A stretch of DNA of 64,000 bases from Pochonia chlamydosporia 170 (Eukaryota > Ascomycota > Sordariomycetes > Hypocreales > Clavicipitaceae): the NCBI RefSeq assembly GCF_001653235.2, contig NC_035790.1:4898001-4962000 (forward strand), given 5' to 3'. The position numbers and the translations under genes were made by a program. This document shows, one piece after another, positions 1 to 11,944 of this stretch (position 1 is the first letter of the stretch; each line of letters opens with the position of its first letter). The notes under the pieces were generated by a model. The model ran no database searches. It saw only the letters and a list, made by a program, of their open reading frames with translations, and was not told the DNA's origin.

Positions 1-695
1 ACCCACAGCTACCCCAGTCCGGCTACATGCTACGATCTGGACTAGAGCTTGCTGGTATCGGACCTCTTGGTGGCGATGTATCCTTCTCAAAGGGCGAGGT
101 TGAAGCAAGCGGTGCGATTCCCATCCCACTGCCAGGGGCCCAAGAGCGATCAGGCGCATCCATCGGCGCTGGATTCCGAATGGGAATGCTCTATCCCCTA
201 CCCTTGGGGTTCAACCTCGGCGGCGAATCGTCACCTAGCCGTCTCAACGACCGCTTCCAGCTTGGTGGTCCAACAGATGTTCGTGGATTCAAGCTCGGCG
301 GCCTGGGTCCCCACGACGGCACAGATGCAGTAGGGGGAGACTTATTCGCCGCTGGAAGCGTGAACATGCTACTCCCGCTTCCATACAAGGGACCAGACTC
401 TGGTCTCCGATTCCAAATGTTCGCCAATGGCGGCCGCCTCGTCGCCCTCAAGGACAGCAGCAAATCCACGGAAGTTGGGTCGCGAGGACTCAACGCTGGC
501 GCTGTCCGCGACGGTATGCTCGGTGCTATTGGAGATTTGGTCAACGGCGCGCCAAGCATGGCTGCTGGCGTTGGACTTGTGTACGCCCATCCTGTGGCCA
601 GGTTCGAACTCAATTTTAGTCTGCCACTGACGCTACGCCGTGGCGAGGTTGGAACCAAGGGCCTTCAGATGGGTGTTGGTATCAACTTTTTGTAA
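1..695 (+). CDS. SAM50: Sam50/Omp85-family mitochondrial outer-membrane assembly protein, 3' part
   Basis: Open at the window edge. The frame is open from base 3, so the true start lies upstream, and it stops with TAA at 693-695. About 230 C-terminal residues are visible. They are rich in Gly and alternating hydrophobic residues, as expected for the C-terminal strands of a 16-stranded beta-barrel. The stretch FQLGGPTDVRGF is the conserved loop motif (RGF) of Omp85/Sam50 proteins. The last residues, GLQMGVGINFL, look like a terminal beta-signal strand. Known role of the family: the core of the SAM complex, which folds beta-barrel proteins such as porin and Tom40 into the mitochondrial outer membrane. 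No intron is needed in the visible part. The POTRA domain lies outside the window. The family call is strong; the symbol is by analogy with yeast. Confidence 0.88.
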   Translation, partial: PQLPQSGYMLRSGLELAGIGPLGGDVSFSKGEVEASGAIPIPLPGAQERSGASIGAGFRMGMLYPLPLGFNLGGESSPSRLNDRFQLGGPTDVRGFKLGGLGPHDGTDAVGGDLFAAGSVNMLLPLPYKGPDSGLRFQMFANGGRLVALKDSSKSTEVGSRGLNAGAVRDGMLGAIGDLVNGAPSMAAGVGLVYAHPVARFELNFSLPLTLRRGEVGTKGLQMGVGINFL

Positions 696-1563
696 TAATA
701 GTCTCCTCTCGCGATAGAGAACCAAAACTTGTACTGTAAAGATAGAAATTTCACGCAACTATTTCGTCATTCTCATTTCCGTTTCACCGAGCAATCCTGC
801 ACGCCGAGTTACACCGAATTTCTAGCCTAATAAAGTAATTCGTACAAATGACCATACGAATCTCCAAGTCTCTTTTTTGGTCCATTCCTTTCCATGGAAA
901 TAATACCACTGTGAATCCAGGAAATACATACCCACAAATACCCTACACTAATGCCAAGCATCGACAGCTGCATGCAAAGAAGACATGTTGCAATTTATAT
1001 AACAATGAAGTTTCATGAGTTATGTAATCTCCGTGGTTATTAACTTGGTGGTTCCGATTAGCGCTGGTGTTTGTCGCGTAGAGGTGACGTTGCTTGTCTT
1101 GGTGGACTATTTCCATTCGTGCTACTACCAGGCGTTACATTTTTTGAATGGGATGGCGGCAAACCCACGAAATTGGTAGCACTCTGTGCGTATGGGTAGT
1201 TTAAATGCGTCGAAGACATATCTCCGTGGAAATCTATGGGATAAATATGTTGATGGTAATTCTTGGCTGAGTGACAATTGGGCACGGGGAAATGTCTGGG
1301 ATCTGGCCAGCATAAAGGAATAGCATCTTGATACTACGGATGGAATTACAAAGACCAGAATAGCTTGATGCTACAGCATCAGTACTCCAAGTCGCGACTA
1401 CACCAATACAATCTTGTTTATTCAATGTCCTTGACTACCAGCGTCAAGTATAAAAAGACAAGAACCATCCAACAAGATCCCAAATCAACCTCGTCAGAGT
1501 ACAAACAAAATCACAATTCAAGCAAACCCAAACACATCTTCAACCTCAAACTCCCCATTTAAA
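696..1563. other. Intergenic region between SAM50 and the BYS1-like gene
   Basis: Holds the 3' UTR of the Sam50 gene (an AATAAAG-like signal near 829-836) and the promoter of the next gene. No reading frame here looks coding. Confidence 0.6.
1449..1457 (+). promoter_or_regulatory. TATA box of the BYS1-like gene
   Basis: TATAAAAAG lies about 107 bp upstream of the ATG at 1564, followed by an A/C-rich leader typical of well-expressed fungal genes. Seen directly; function is inferred. Confidence 0.55.
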
Positions 1564-2112
1564 ATGGTCAAATTCACACTCTCCGCCATCACTGGCCTCG
1601 CAGCCATGGCCGCCGCCCAAGAAACTTCACCCTCCACCATCCCCCAACTCACGCAAGACCTCGCCCTCTCGCAGATGTGTCCCATCACCGGCAAAGTCAA
1701 CTTCGTCAACAACTGCCCCTTCGACCTGCACATCTGGAGATACGACTCATCCGTCGACAAGGCCGCCGTGCTGTCGGCCAAGAACACCTTCAGCGAGCCT
1801 ATCCGACAGGATTTCCGCTCTGGGCTGCTAGGCTACAAGGTCGCTACGGATGGCCGTGCCGTCCACGACGGATACACCTGGCTGAACTTGAACTACCGCT
1901 TTGATGTGACCAAGAATCATGCTAATGGGCTGGCCTCCGTGGGTACCGGATTTACTAACCCTCTTGAGGGGTATAGTTATGGTACTTCGGTGAGTTTGGG
2001 ACCTAACTGCAAGGAACTTCATAGCAGTGAGAATGGGACCCTTAAGATGAAGAGCGTTGAGTGTGACGAGCCTACCTTTAAGGGTCAAGTTGACTATGAG
2101 TTCTGCACCTAG
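1564..2112 (+). CDS. Small secreted BYS1-like (thaumatin-fold-like) protein
   Basis: Single exon, 182 aa, stop TAG. The start follows the leader CATTTAAA and opens with a clear signal peptide (residues 1-18, MVKFTLSAITGLAAMAAA). The mature part contains VNFVNNCPFDLHIWRY (about 45-60), the pattern of the BYS1 family (Blastomyces yeast-phase-specific protein): an N-terminal strand with NNC followed by an aromatic/W motif and a 'conformational Ser/Val' segment. Cysteines are at 39, 51, 149, 167 and 181, an odd number, so one may be free. One N-glycosylation site (NGT, about 157-159). Members are small secreted proteins of unknown biochemical role, related in fold to thaumatin/osmotin-like proteins and often up-regulated in the host-associated or yeast phase. 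Codons drift from C-ending in the 5' part to T/G-ending in the 3' part. The family call is good; the function is unknown. Confidence 0.8.
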   Translation: MVKFTLSAITGLAAMAAAQETSPSTIPQLTQDLALSQMCPITGKVNFVNNCPFDLHIWRYDSSVDKAAVLSAKNTFSEPIRQDFRSGLLGYKVATDGRAVHDGYTWLNLNYRFDVTKNHANGLASVGTGFTNPLEGYSYGTSVSLGPNCKELHSSENGTLKMKSVECDEPTFKGQVDYEFCT

Positions 2113-5100
2113 GAGGGTAGCCATGGTGGGAAGTTTTGCGAGGTTGCTCGGGTGGGAGAGGATTGTATGGCAGGTTGATGGTGGATTGGGTCTTTTTTGT
2201 TGTTAGTTTATTTAACTAGTTTCAAAACAGCCAATTTATCCCGTTGTGCGAGTCTGGAAGTACTCTCGTATTGATGCATTGTAGTTGCAGGCAATGGTTC
2301 AGCCATGACGATTTGAAATTTTCGCCGTTATATCACGACAGACGCGAAAACACGCCTGTGTGAATATATTTGCGTGAAATGTATACTTGGATATCGGTAT
2401 TTCTTTGCATCTTCTGCGATCCCAACACGTCACTTGTGCAATAGTTGCTGTCATACTGGTAAATGGTAGTTGACCTAAGTTTGCAAGTAGTATAGTAGAT
2501 TCCGACCGGCCAGTTTGGACTGACGCATGTATGTCCCAAAGACGGATGTCATTCAACAACTGCCGGCCAATTTAGTCGCTTGAAATACGCGTGTCATGTC
2601 AGTTGGTAGGGTAGTCCAAGCAAGGTATCAAGCTTGATGTTCTTGGATCATCAAAACTGCAAGCCGGTTCATCCGTTGTTCCAGTTGCCTTCAAGTTCAA
2701 TGATGTACAGGAGACGCATTCTCGGGCCCAACGACGTGTCCGTGGTTGTACTGTTGCCTCATTAACCCCGAGAAATGCACTGCCAAGTAAACACTGCCAA
2801 GACGAACGCTACTCGTCATTGTGGTGTGCATAAAACCCGGAGCGGATTTGCGGACTTTCCGCCATCAGAGCACAATATACGGCCCCAACTTTTTCAGCAA
2901 GGGGATATTTTCAGGGAGGCCAGGTTTGGAAATAGGAGAATGGTCCACAATACAACCTTTAGTTGGGCTGTTGCGAAACTCGGTTGGCATCGCGGCCCAC
3001 ATATAAGTCTTGATGTTGGTGCCGCAAGCATTGAGTTCGACCAACACAGACAAAAACATGTTAGACCAGACTAGAACAGGAGAATTCTGACATTATTCTA
3101 TCATGGTTGCGATCTCTGCAAACGACTGATTGCTTGGTTGGTGATCTGACTAAGCGGGTGTTTGTGGAAGAGGCTGCATGTCTGTTGTCTGCTTTTGGAT
3201 GAAGCCTGGTGTCACGACTGGATGAAAGTGTGCCTCGCGACTGGTCGTGTGAGATCACGCCCCTGAAAGGGAACGGCATGTGGAGGAAACCAAACTTTGT
3301 AAAAAGCTGCACATTTGTATCACATAGTATTGAAACAGGGACTCTGTGAGCAAGGCGAATGGAGCCTTCGTCGTATCTGGCACAGTGCGACAGCGCCGCT
3401 CATTTGACGGAAGAGGTTGAATGCGACCAAAGGATCATTCTCTGTAAGAATAATCAACAGAGAAGCAGACGTAGCAACACCAGAAACCTAACAGCCTGTC
3501 TTGAGACGACTGAGCTGTAAGTTGTTGTTACCGCACTGGTCCCGCTTTAGAAAGAATGATGCAAAGAAAACATTATATCGCACTTCCCCTGCATCTTCAA
3601 TCTTACACGCTGCAAGAGATGCCGCCTGATAAGGAGGCTCATGAATTGCTTTGTTTCATACCACAACAACTTGACTCCACATGCCGTACAGACTACTTGT
3701 AGCAGTAGAGAGGTGTACGAATGGAGCCTTGGCACTAAGAAGCCCATAAAATAATTACCCAGTGCTGTCGAAAATTCAACGCTGAGAGTTGCCATTGGCG
3801 CTCAACAGTTGTGTGGCTCAGGAAGGGTCTGGTCTGGTTGAAAGTGAAGCCTCCCTCCTGACACGGAGTGGGGGCGGGTTGTCGGGTTGCTCCAAGACCC
3901 CGAGTCCCTTTGGCAGGCAAAATGTTTGGCATTGCACCACAAAACTGAGATCCCAAGATTGCTGGCGGCTCCAAGTGCTCCAGGAGTGACCCAGGACGTA
4001 TTCGGATCCGGGGATCGTTCGAATTAAGTGATAGTGCTGAGCAGTTGGCGCGACTTATTGCCTTTCATGGCTGGGCCAGTGAAATCTGCCAACAAATGGC
4101 AGACGGATTGCACATCGCTGTGATCTCACATGGGCGCAAGGATTGCCTGTGCGTCGGAAGCCAAATGTGTTTTGCTGTGTGTCGCGTATTCAAGCGGTCG
4201 TGGTGATGCCGTCATACATCATTGTCCAGTGGTACGGGGCTTCAGTTGCAGCCTTATCATCAACATGATTTCTGTGACAAAACAAGGTGAAATAGACGAG
4301 GCCAGGGCCAAAAAAAAAGACACGAGATGCAGTGAGACTGGCGTCGAAAATGTGTCATTTCTGACCGATTTGGTCAATTCGCAAGTTGACAACAATTCGA
4401 CATGTCGGACGCGAAACTGGTCCTGCTGACTGCTTTGACATTGGAGAGAAAACCGTGTTGGTCCCTCCAAAGGTATTTGTAGACTATCCTTCTGCTAACC
4501 TTCTAGAAACGGCCGAGCGACATCTTGTAGTTGAATACTACCTGGATAGCCATGCTCTCTGGATATTATTGCAGCATCCTTGGGCGATACATTGATCTCG
4601 CTCGGAATGAAACACGACGAGATGCGTACAAGATTGCAAGTCGTCCTATGGAAGTTAGGTATCCGTGGGGCAATGGGGACTCCTTCATGGCAATATTGTC
4701 GGCAGGCTTATGCCAAGCTTTGGATGACATGGCTGTGGTAATGTCCAAGATATGCCAGGGTCAACGGATGTTGGACACGTTCACCCTGAGGGTGATATTT
4801 CTTGTGACCCGGATGGTCTCGGACGGGAGCGCACATTCTCAAGAAAAGCCTTGGGCTCGAGCAGCGAATTTCCCACTATCGTTGGGTTAGTCGGTCCAGG
4901 GCTATCGGATTGTGATACTCAACACAAAGCTTCCAAACGGGAGGCACCAATACCTAAACCACGACCACCAAACCCACCAGGTTGATGAGGCAGAGATGGA
5001 TTGAACCCATTGAACCCACTATCGAGCCGGCGAGACACACATGTGCAGAACAGACTCACCGAGCTAGGCCAAGCCAGGCGCACGCCCCAACTTGTGTTTA

Positions 5101-6482
5101 TCGGGTCAAACAACGGGCCATCCGGGGTGTCCCTGTCGGTGTCGGGTTGAAGAAGCGCCCGCGTGCCACTGAGGGTGTGCCTGGGCGTAGTATGGGGCTG
5201 GGCTGTGCTCGCCTGGAGATGTGATGTGATCAATTGATGCGTGTCAAGTCGGGATGCACAATTTTTCCATCCAGCGCCCTGACGCTGTGCCCAGAGGCGA
5301 GCACTTGAGTCAATCTGCACTGGCTTGCACTGGCTCCGCTAAGTTGACTGTACCGGCAGGCCCACTTTCCGCTGCAAAGTCCCCACCATCAGCACGTTTG
5401 GTGTCCATGACTAGGTCAGTTCCGGTCTCAAGCTGCACCAAAACATGATCAGACTGGACGTGACTTCCACTCTGGCTGCAGGATCACAGGCGGCAGCAGA
5501 TTCCGACCGGATTGCGGACACGTCTGGCGTGGTTGTCACTGAAGCGAGCAAGAATTGGGACCAGGGGCCCGTCACTGGGCAAAATGGTTTTGCAGCTTAC
5601 AAGGTCGATTAACATCAAAGTCCACTATCTTCTGGGGCAGACTTGGGGGCTGCCGTGCAATTTTTTGCGCAGATTCGCGCAAATTTAGATTACAGCATTG
5701 CTCCCAGTCATTGTCCGTCTTATGACGGCGGTAATATATAGATTCCGGTCGATGTGAGGAGTCGTGTATTGTGCCTCGAGCTTTAAAAGATTTATTCTGG
5801 CCACACGCAGTTGTTTGGGCTTGAGCGTCTTCGATCAAACCCAGACTTGCTGATCCCCTTTGGCTAGCCCAAGTCCAAGTCCGCGCTCTAATCCACAAAG
5901 TCCACCTTCTCTCGGGCCCGGACTGGCCGCTTAGCCTTGTCTGTAAATCTTGTCCGTCCTTCCTCCGTCTCGTCTGTCCCATGTCACTCAGCCATCCATC
6001 ATCATTGATCCCCTACCCCGGCGACTTGTTTTTATTGCCTTTGCTGCTTCGCCGGTATTCTTCCGCAATGCCCCACGACTCCAGACATGAATTGTTATTT
6101 TTTTTTTAACGTATGGGCCACACCACCACAAGATACACACCCAAGAGTCCAAGACGCCCCCAGTCCCCTAGTCAGCTCGCGCCACTTTAGCCTGTCCTTC
6201 GCTCCTTCCCTTGTATCGCATTTAAAACGTCAGCATCCCCCTCGCCTATTTTGGCTTACGCCGTTCGTGGAATTGCTGGTTGGACTTTTTATCGTCCTTG
6301 ATGAGGCGTTGGGTTTTAGAGCTTGTTCCCTTCCCCTCGATAATCACACCAGACTGTCAACGCTGGGATCGACCATTAACCACGGCGTGGAAAAGCTAAA
6401 TAAGAGAACCTTCGTTCCCACCACTGACTGCCTACACGGCACAGACGACTGAGTTGTTCCTGGCTCTCTCCTCGTCGCCGCC
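2113..6482. other. 4.4-kb non-coding region upstream of the ABC transporter
   Basis: No frame shows family resemblance, a signal peptide or splice-consistent structure. The frames present (for example 4919-5320 minus and 5572-5982 minus) have composition like random translation. The last 500 bp before 6483 are pyrimidine-rich (many TCC, CTT and CCCC runs), as usual for a long fungal promoter and 5' leader. A long upstream region fits a stress-regulated pump. No specific operator could be assigned. Confidence 0.5.
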
Positions 6483-9400
6483 ATGTATGGCATGAACGCA
6501 AACTACGACGCCACGGCGAATAGCCATGGCGTCCCTCTCACAACTCGAAATCCAACTCATGAGGATGACATCGAGGCTGCCGTCAACAACGACACGACCA
6601 AAACCGAGGCTACGTCCATGACTGAAGGCCACAACGATGAAAAGCGCGAATCACCTGCCAACTCCCTAGGAAAGGAACAGGAAGAAGATGACTCTGTCGA
6701 GGCCGAAATGGTTCGTCGCTCGTCCGTAGTCCAGGCTCTTGCAAGATCCTACTCGCGTACGTCTGCTGGCGCCCTTCCTGGACAGAACCCATTCCTCGCA
6801 GAGGAGAACTCTCCTCTGAATCCTAATTCACCCAATTTCAGTGGTCGTGAGTGGGCCAAGGCCGTTGTCGAACTCGTGTCGCAGGACGGTAAATCATTCC
6901 GGTCCTCCGGTGTTTGCTTTCAGAACCTCAACGTTCACGGTTTCGGTGCTGCAACCGATTATCAAAAAGATGTCGCCAATGTCTGGCTCTCAGCTGCTGG
7001 TGTTGCTCGACAGCTAACAGGCAGCGGCAAACAGCGCATTGACATTCTGCGCAACTTTGATGGTCTCGTTCGTAAAGGCGAGATGCTGGTTGTCCTGGGA
7101 CCGCCTGGATCTGGCTGCTCCACCTTCCTCAAGACTATCGCCGGTGAAACCAACGGCATCTTCGTTCAGGACGATTCCTATTTCAATTATCAAGGTGAGC
7201 AAAAGCCAATCGTCTTGCACCAAATGTTTAAATCGAGAAATTTGACTGGGGGTGGCTTGCTGGCGAGACGGAATTTGCCGTCCATGCTTGGTGAAACCCA
7301 CGGGTTCGGATCTGCGACTGTGTCGCACCCATCCAGAAATAACGTGGGAATAATGGCCGGGGTGTTCCAGATGTGGAACATGACAGCGGAAGATGCCGTC
7401 TCAGCCCAGCCACCACGCATAACCCTTTCAACCTTAACATGACTTACATGTGGAACATTGCCAATGAGGATATGTTGCGGCTAACAATTGTAATGCAGGT
7501 ATTTCTGCCAAAGAAATGCACACCAATCACCGTGGTGAGGCAATCTACACTGCGGAAGTCGATGTCCACTTCCCCCAGTTGTCCGTTGGTGATACCCTCA
7601 CCTTTGCGGCTCGAGCCAGACAACCACGCCAGCTGCCCGAGGGCCTCAACAAGAATGAATTTGCCAATCACCTTCGCGATGTCGTCATGGCCATGTTCGG
7701 CATTTCTCACACCATTAACACCCGTGTCGGTAATGAGTATGTACGCGGTGTATCTGGTGGTGAGCGAAAGCGAGTGACCATCTCCGAGGCTGCTCTCTCT
7801 GGCGCTCCGCTCCAATGTTGGGACAACTCGACTCGAGGTCTTGATTCCGCCAACGCCATTGAGTTCTGTCGTACCCTTCGTTTGCAGACTGAACTTTTCA
7901 GCAGCACTGCTTGTGTGTCCATCTATCAGGCACCTCAGAGTGCTTACGATCTCTTCGACAAGGCTGTTGTCTTGTACGAGGGCCGACAAATCTTTTTCGG
8001 TCGTGCTGATGAAGCAAAGCAATACTTCATCAACCTCGGGTTTGAATGTCCCGCTCGCCAGACCACTCCCGATTTCCTTACGTCCATGACTTCCTCTCTG
8101 GAGCGTATCGTTCGTCCCGGTTTCGAGGGCAAGGCGCCTCGCACACCTGACGAGTTTGCCGCTGCTTGGAAGAACAGCGCCGAATACAAGGCTCTTCAGG
8201 CGGAAATAGAAGAGTACAAGCAAGCCCACCCCGTTGGAGGTCCCGATGCTGAGGTTTTCCGTGCCTCGAAGCGTGCACAACAGGCAAAAGGTCAACGCAA
8301 AAAGTCCCCTTTTACACTGTCTTACGTGGAGCAGATCAAGCTTTGCTTGTGGCGTGGATGGAAGCGCCTGACTGGCGACCCAAGCTTAACTGTTGGTGCG
8401 CTGATTGGAAACTTCATTATGGCTCTCATCATTGGCAGTGTCTTCTACAACCTCAATGATACTTCTTCGAGCTTCTTCCAACGAGGCGCATTGCTCTTCT
8501 TTGCTTGTCTAATGAACGCTTTCGCATCTGCTCTTGAGGTAACGTACCATTGAAATCCCGCTGCCTACAACGGCTTGAAGATGGATTTCACAAAACTGAC
8601 ACGAGAGGTATAGATTCTTACGCTTTACGCACAACGACCCATCGTGGAAAAGCACTCTCGTTACGCGCTCTATCATCCCTCAGCTGAAGCTATCTCTTCC
8701 ATGATTTGCGATTTGCCATACAAGGTCGTAAACTCCATCATTTTTAACATCACCCTGTACTTCATGACCAATCTCCGAAGGGAACCTGGTGCTTTCTTCT
8801 TCTTCTTACTCATCAGTTTCGCAACGGTCATGGTCATGTCCATGATTTTCCGAACGATTGGTTCCGCCTCCCGAACCTTGTTCCAAGCTTTGGTGCCCGC
8901 TGCTATTCTTATCCTTGATCTCGTCATTTTCACTGGGTTTGTCTTGCCAAAGCAGTATATGCTGGGGTGGTGTCGCTGGTTGAGCTACATCGATCCCCTT
9001 GGCTATGCCTTTGAGGCTCTCATGGTCAACGAATTCCACAATCGCGATTTCCCATGCACCGATTTTGTGCCGACCGCTAACCCTCCTATTCCTGGAGTTT
9101 CCAGCCTGCTCAGTAAATATGCCAATGTTAGTCCCGAGAACCAAATCTGTTCGCAGGTTGGTTCCGTGGCCGGAGATCCAAACGTCAACGGCGACCTCTA
9201 TGTCAGCTCTAACTTTGATTACGATTGGAGCCATCGCTGGCGCAACTTTGGCATTGTGATAGCCTTCACAGTTTTCTTCCTCATTTGCTACATGGTTGCT
9301 GCTGAGTTTGTCTCTGAGAAGAAGTCTAAAGGTGAAGTCTTGGTGTACCGCCGAGGACACAAACCTGCTGCCGCAACGGAAGCCGAAAAACGACATCATG

Positions 9401-11515
9401 ACCCAGAAGCTGCCATGGCTAACATTGGACCTATCGTCACCGCCGAGAGGAGCCGGGGCCAAAGTAAGGAAGGCGGTATTCTTCAGCAACAGACTTCCGT
9501 TTTCCAATGGCACGATGTTTGCTACGAGGTCAAAATCAAGAGCGAGACGCGAAGAATCCTGGACCACGTCGATGGATGGGTTAAACCTGGAACTTTGACC
9601 GCTCTTATGGGAGTTTCTGGTGCCGGCAAGACTACCCTTCTGGATTGCTTGGCTGATCGAACCGCCATGGGTGTCATTACCGGCGAGATGCTTGTTGATG
9701 GACGGCCACGCGACATGTCCTTCCAGCGTAAGACTGGCTACGTTCAGCAACAAGATTTGCACCTGCAGACTACAACTGTTCGCGAGGCGCTCAACTTTAG
9801 TGCCCTTCTTCGTCAACCCGCCCATGTTCCTAAAGAAGAGAAATTGGCTTACGTTGAGGAAGTTATCAAGCTCCTGGATATGTCCGAATATGCTGATGCT
9901 GTGGTCGGTGTCCCAGGCGAGGGCCTAAACGTTGAACAACGCAAGCGATTAACCATTGGCGTTGAACTTGCTGCTAAGCCTCCTCTGTTGCTCTTCGTTG
10001 ATGAGCCCACCTCCGGTCTCGACTCCCAAACCTCTTGGGCTATTCTGGATCTTCTGGAGAAGCTCACCAAGGCTGGACAAGCTGTTCTGTGCACCATCCA
10101 TCAACCTTCTGCTATGCTCTTCCAGCGCTTCGACCGACTTCTCTTCTTGGCAAAGGGAGGCAAGACTGTGTACTTTGGCGAAATTGGCGAGAACTCCAGC
10201 ACAATGACCAGCTACTTCGAGCGTAATGGTGGACACCCTTGCCCCGAGGCTGCCAACCCTGCTGAATGGATGTTGGAGGTCATTGGAGCTGCTCCTGGAT
10301 CATCCACGGACATCGACTGGTTTCAGACTTGGCGGGATAGTGCCGAATACAAGTCTGTCCAGGATGAGCTCGAGACTATCAAGGCAGAGAAGCAAGCTAG
10401 CACCCCGATCAACTCGATTGAGGAGGACCCTGGCAGCTACCGAGAATTTGCAGCCCCGTTCATGGTGCAGCTCAAGGAGAACCTCCACCGTGTCTTCCAG
10501 CAATACTGGCGCACTCCGGTGTATATTTATGCCAAGACTGCCCTCTGCACACTCGTCGCCCTGTTTATCGGATTCATCTTCTTCAAGGCTCCCAACACCA
10601 GACAAGGTCTCCAAAACCAGATGTTCTCAATCTTCCAGCTCCTTACCGTCTTTGGTCAAATTGTGCAGCAATCTATGCCCCAGTTTATTATTCAACGATC
10701 TTTGTACGAGGCTCGTGAACGTCCCTCTAAGGTTTACTCCTGGAAGGTCTTCATGCTGTCTCAGATTATTGTTGAACTTCCCTGGAACTCTCTGATGGCT
10801 GTTATTATGTACTTTTGTTGGTATTACCCCGTTGGTCTGTACCGTAATGCTGTTGTCGACGACGCGGTTGCTGAGCGAGGCGCGCTCATGTTCTTGTTCT
10901 TGCTCATGTTCATGCTCTTCACTGGTACTTTCTCAACATTCATTGTTGCCGGATTTGAGACTGCCGAAGCTGGCGGCAATCTTGCCAACTTGCTGTTCAC
11001 TCTCTGCTTGATTTTCTGCGGTGTGCTCGCCACCCCGGACAGCCTGCCCCGATTCTGGATTTTCATGTGTAAGTTTCAGATCTCTCCGAAATTTCAATAT
11101 CGCCCGCAGACAAAACTAACTCGTAGTAACAGACCGCGTCTCGCCGTTTACATACCTCGTATCAGGTATGCTCTCCACGGGCGTAGCCAATACTGCCGTC
11201 ATTTGCGCAAACAACGAACTGCTCCATTTCGAGCCGCCTTCCAATCAAACATGCTGGCAATATATGGAAGACTACATCAACGTCATGGGAGGTAAACTTC
11301 AGAATCCCAACGCCACGTCGACTTGCGAGTTCTGTACCATTGCAGACACCAACACCTTCCTCGCGGGCGTCAGCAGCAGCTACAGCGACCGCTGGCGCAA
11401 CTTCGGTCTCCTCTGGGTCTTTGTCTTTTTCAACATTGCCGCCGCCCTGTTTGTATACTGGCTCGCTCGTGTGCCCAAGAACAAGCTCGGCGGTAAGAAG
11501 GCCAAGAAGGAGTAA
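6483..11515 (+). CDS. PDR/CDR-type (ABCG) full-length multidrug ABC transporter
   Basis: Four exons: 6483-7194, 7499-8538, 8614-11068 and 11133-11515. The protein is 1,529 aa, normal for the family. Order is (NBD-TMD)x2, reverse of ABCB pumps. NBD1 has the Walker A variant GPPGSGCST (about 206; Cys replaces Lys), signature VSGGERKRV (about 322) and Walker [15 protein letters not shown] (about 343). NBD2 has canonical Walker [10 protein letters not shown] (about 917), degenerate signature [12 protein letters not shown] (about 1023) and Walker [14 protein letters not shown] (about 1042). These asymmetric sites are normal for fungal PDR pumps. Each TMD ends in the large Cys-containing extracellular loop before the last helix (for example TCEFC). 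Intron 1 is unusually long (304 bp, branch CTAACA); the others are 75 and 64 bp. Start context is GCCGCCATG. Likely a plasma-membrane exporter of azoles or other hydrophobic toxicants, by family. Substrate unknown. Confidence 0.95.
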
Positions 11516-11944
11516 AGACGGTCGATACCAGTTTAGATCCAAAAGTTTCTTCCATTACTACAATTTATTTCCTGGATTCTACAAAAGAAGACAGTTACAA
11601 CAGACTATTATTTCATTTTTGCATAGAATCTTGGGATTCACAACCATCATTCCCTGTCACCTTTTTGCACTCGCCTTGGTGCTTTCCTACAGTTGGACAG
11701 TGTAGGATTTCCTTTATATAATTATTGTTATCCATAGAAGCGGTGGAAGCCTGGATGGTTGAATGCACTGCTTGTTTTGATACATATTCTCATTTACATC
11801 TATATACATAGAGTGTGGGAAGAGGCTAATTAGAGAAGGAGTAGCAATAAAAGCTGTTGAATAACTTATAAATTCCTATGGACCACGCACTACGTTGAGA
11901 GCCCTTAATACATGCCAACTTAATCGATAGATTTATGCCGACAG
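11516..11944. other. Convergent 3' intergenic region
   Basis: Shared 3' flank of the ABC transporter (plus) and the flavin monooxygenase (minus). AT-rich, with several AATAAA-like stretches (for example around 11846). No gene seen. Confidence 0.6.

Noticed and set aside
4919..5982. Two minus-strand open frames of 133 and 136 codons
   Set aside because: No ATG-linked Kozak context, domain, or splice structure; residue composition is that of translated non-coding DNA.
7195..7442. Continuation of ABC exon 1 as coding sequence
   Set aside because: It reads non-family sequence to a stop, whereas the 304-bp intron gives the exact PDR continuation [14 protein letters not shown].
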